Assembly (NCBI RefSeq): GCF_918698155.1
Contig: NZ_CAKKLX010000027.1
Span: 1-64,000 of the forward strand
Origin: Roseomonas sp. CECT 9278
GTDB taxonomy: Bacteria; Pseudomonadota; Alphaproteobacteria; Acetobacterales; Acetobacteraceae
DNA length: 64,000 nt
Reading direction: 5' to 3'
Part shown: one piece after another, positions 62,757 through 64,000 of the stretch
How the letters are laid out: the number at the start of each line of letters is the position of its first letter
Position numbering within the stretch: position 1 is the first letter of the stretch
Notes under the pieces: model-generated
Databases searched by the model: none
What the model was told of the DNA's origin: nothing
The model's input: the letters and a program-made list of their open reading frames with translations, nothing else
Translations under genes and position numbers: made by a program

Positions 62757-62921
62757 ATGCTCTACTGGTCCCTGATCTTCCTCGTGGTCGCGATCGTCGC
62801 CGGCGTCCTCGGCTTCGGCGGCATCGCCTCTGCGGCCAGCGGCATCGCCAAGGTGCTGTTCGTGATCTTCCTCGTGCTGTTCGTCATCTCGCTCGTTGCC
62901 GGGCGCGGCTTCGCGGCCTGA
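62757..62921 (+). CDS. DUF1328 small membrane protein (YtjA-like)
   Basis: A 54-residue protein with two membrane helices: [20 protein letters not shown] and [21 protein letters not shown]. The pattern is diagnostic for DUF1328. GGAGA lies seven bases upstream. Together with csbD it makes a typical pair of small stress genes. Confidence 0.92.
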   Translation: MLYWSLIFLVVAIVAGVLGFGGIASAASGIAKVLFVIFLVLFVISLVAGRGFAA

Positions 62922-63005
62922 CGCCGCACCGCGCCCGGTTCGCGTCGGTCCCGCATGCCCCCTGCGGGGCCGACGCACCCTCCCTCTCGCCAGACCGGAA
63001 CATCC

Positions 63006-64000
63006 ATGGCCGACGCGCCCTCCGACGACGCAGCCCAGGCGCGCCCGGCGACACCTGACATGCGCGCATTCCGCCGATGGGTCGGCGCCTGGCTGACCTC
63101 CCCCGACCGCGGCAATGCGCGCCTGCTGATCGCCGGCGTGCTGGCCATGACGCTGGCGCAGGTCGCGATCCAGATCCGCTTCAACGTCTGGAACCGCGAC
63201 TTCTTCAACGCGCTGGACAAGCGCGATTCGGAAGCCTTCCAGAACCAGATCCTGGTGTTCCTCGTGCTGGCCGGGCTGTCGATGACGGCGGCCGTGTACC
63301 AGCTGTATCTCAAGCAGCTCCTGCAGCTGAACTGGCGCGGCTGGCTGACGCGCCGGCTGACCGAATCCTGGCTGCATGACAGCCGGCAGTACCAGCTCGA
63401 AGCCGGCGCGGCCGAGGCCGACAACCCCGACCAGCGCATCGCCGAGGATGTCCGCCTCGCCGCCGACCTGTCGGTCGACTTCGTGGTCGGCATCCTGATC
63501 TCCGTCACCATGCTGATCGCCTTCGTGGGCATCCTGTGGTCGCTGTCGGGGCCGCTCGATGTCGTGCTGGGCGGGATCGACCTGCACATCCCGGGCTACA
63601 TGGTCTGGGCGGCGGTGCTCTACGCGCTGATCGGCTCCGGCCTCACGTGGTGGGTGGGGCGGCCGATGATCGGCATCCAGGTCCGCCGCACCACCGCCGA
63701 GGCCGATTTCCGCTTTGGCCTGACGCGTGCGCGCGAAAGCGGCGAGAGCATCGCGCTGATCCGCGGCGAGGCCGACGAACGCCGCGGCATCGACCGCCTG
63801 TTCGGCGAGGTCCGCAGCGTGTGGACCGAACTGATGCGCAGCCAGCGCAACCTGATGTGGCTGACCAGCGCCTATGGCACGCTGGCGATGATCTTCCCCA
63901 CCGTGGTCGCCGCGCCGGCGTATTTCTCCGGTGCGATGTCGCTCGGCGTGCTGATGCAGGTGGGCGCGGCCTTCGGCCAGGTGCAGGTGGCGCTGAACTG
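63006..64000 (+). CDS. SbmA/BacA/YddA-like ABC transporter, N-terminal part (3' truncated by window)
   Basis: The frame opens at ATG 63006 and stays open to the window edge (331 codons). Residues include QIRFNVWNRDFFNALDKRDS (landmarks RFNVWNRDFFNALD), NWRGWLTRRLTESWL and NPDQRIAEDVR, signatures of the SbmA/BacA-like exporter or peptide/very-long-chain-acyl importer membrane domain, with helices around residues 40-60, 85-105, 160-185 and 200-220. The ATPase domain expected in YddA-type relatives lies beyond the edge. Its location next to stress genes may suggest an envelope role. No EcfG site was seen directly before it. Confidence 0.85.
   Translation, partial: MADAPSDDAAQARPATPDMRAFRRWVGAWLTSPDRGNARLLIAGVLAMTLAQVAIQIRFNVWNRDFFNALDKRDSEAFQNQILVFLVLAGLSMTAAVYQLYLKQLLQLNWRGWLTRRLTESWLHDSRQYQLEAGAAEADNPDQRIAEDVRLAADLSVDFVVGILISVTMLIAFVGILWSLSGPLDVVLGGIDLHIPGYMVWAAVLYALIGSGLTWWVGRPMIGIQVRRTTAEADFRFGLTRARESGESIALIRGEADERRGIDRLFGEVRSVWTELMRSQRNLMWLTSAYGTLAMIFPTVVAAPAYFSGAMSLGVLMQVGAAFGQVQVALN

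Overview
The window is a 64 kb piece of a very GC-rich alphaproteobacterial chromosome, most likely Acetobacteraceae (Roseomonas-like). The grounds are the alphaproteobacteria-specific PhyR-NepR-EcfG stress switch, four Bug/TctC-type tricarboxylate receptors, strong codon bias to G/C at third positions, and an aryl-polyene-type pigment locus. The family-level placement is inference; no rRNA is present to test it. Genes are dense, often with ATGA or GTGA overlaps, and both strands are used about equally. No CRISPR array, rRNA, prophage or intact transposon was seen.

Layout: 0-7 kb holds the tail of an aryl-polyene/xanthomonadin-like cluster: MMPL exporter, ketosynthase, chain-length-factor-like partner, dehydratase, ketoreductase, glycosyltransferase plus lipoprotein, and a flavin halogenase-like enzyme carrying a 24-bp in-frame minisatellite. 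7-20 kb is mostly housekeeping: YdcF-like protein, lipase-like hydrolase, zinc-finger protein, DNA polymerase I, an MFS carrier, a hybrid histidine kinase, a run of small conserved genes (DUF2237, DUF971, Trm112, Lon-N, CnoX) and L-serine dehydratase. 20-31 kb is catabolic: a LacI regulator with a Bug receptor and an SDR, a divergent MmgE/PrpD gene, and a six-gene sugar operon (ABC binding protein, two permeases, aldo/keto reductase, isomerase, Gfo/Idh oxidoreductase) lacking its own ATPase, followed by tRNA-Ala(GGC).

31-43 kb contains the succinyl-CoA:3-ketoacid CoA-transferase pair, a methyltransferase, two YCII-type paralogues separated by a 23-bp tandem repeat, an acetoacetyl-CoA reductase, another Bug receptor, UppP, a TRAP receptor with an unusual terminator, an MFS carrier, a carboxymuconolactone-decarboxylase-like protein and an FNR-type regulator with a matching box. 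43-47 kb is a TetR-DevB-DevC-DevA exporter operon with paired operators. 47-53 kb has a further Bug receptor, the lipid II flippase MurJ, a poorly coding 0.74 kb stretch, a secreted RTX/Hint protein and a second Crp-type regulator.

52-64 kb is a stress island: two HWE/HisKA_2 histidine kinases, ecfG, nepR, a second ECF sigma gene, phyR, and small stress genes (dps, DUF883, csbD, DUF1328, glycine-zipper and other lipoproteins, an AI-2E-family membrane protein). Seven of its transcription units are preceded by a shared motif, (G)CAACC-N15/16-CGTT, which matches the spacing of EcfG promoters. In the expected circuit a kinase phosphorylates PhyR, PhyR binds NepR, and EcfG is freed to transcribe these units. 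Two roughly 225-bp intergenic palindromes and five copies of shorter dispersed palindromes are spread through the window.
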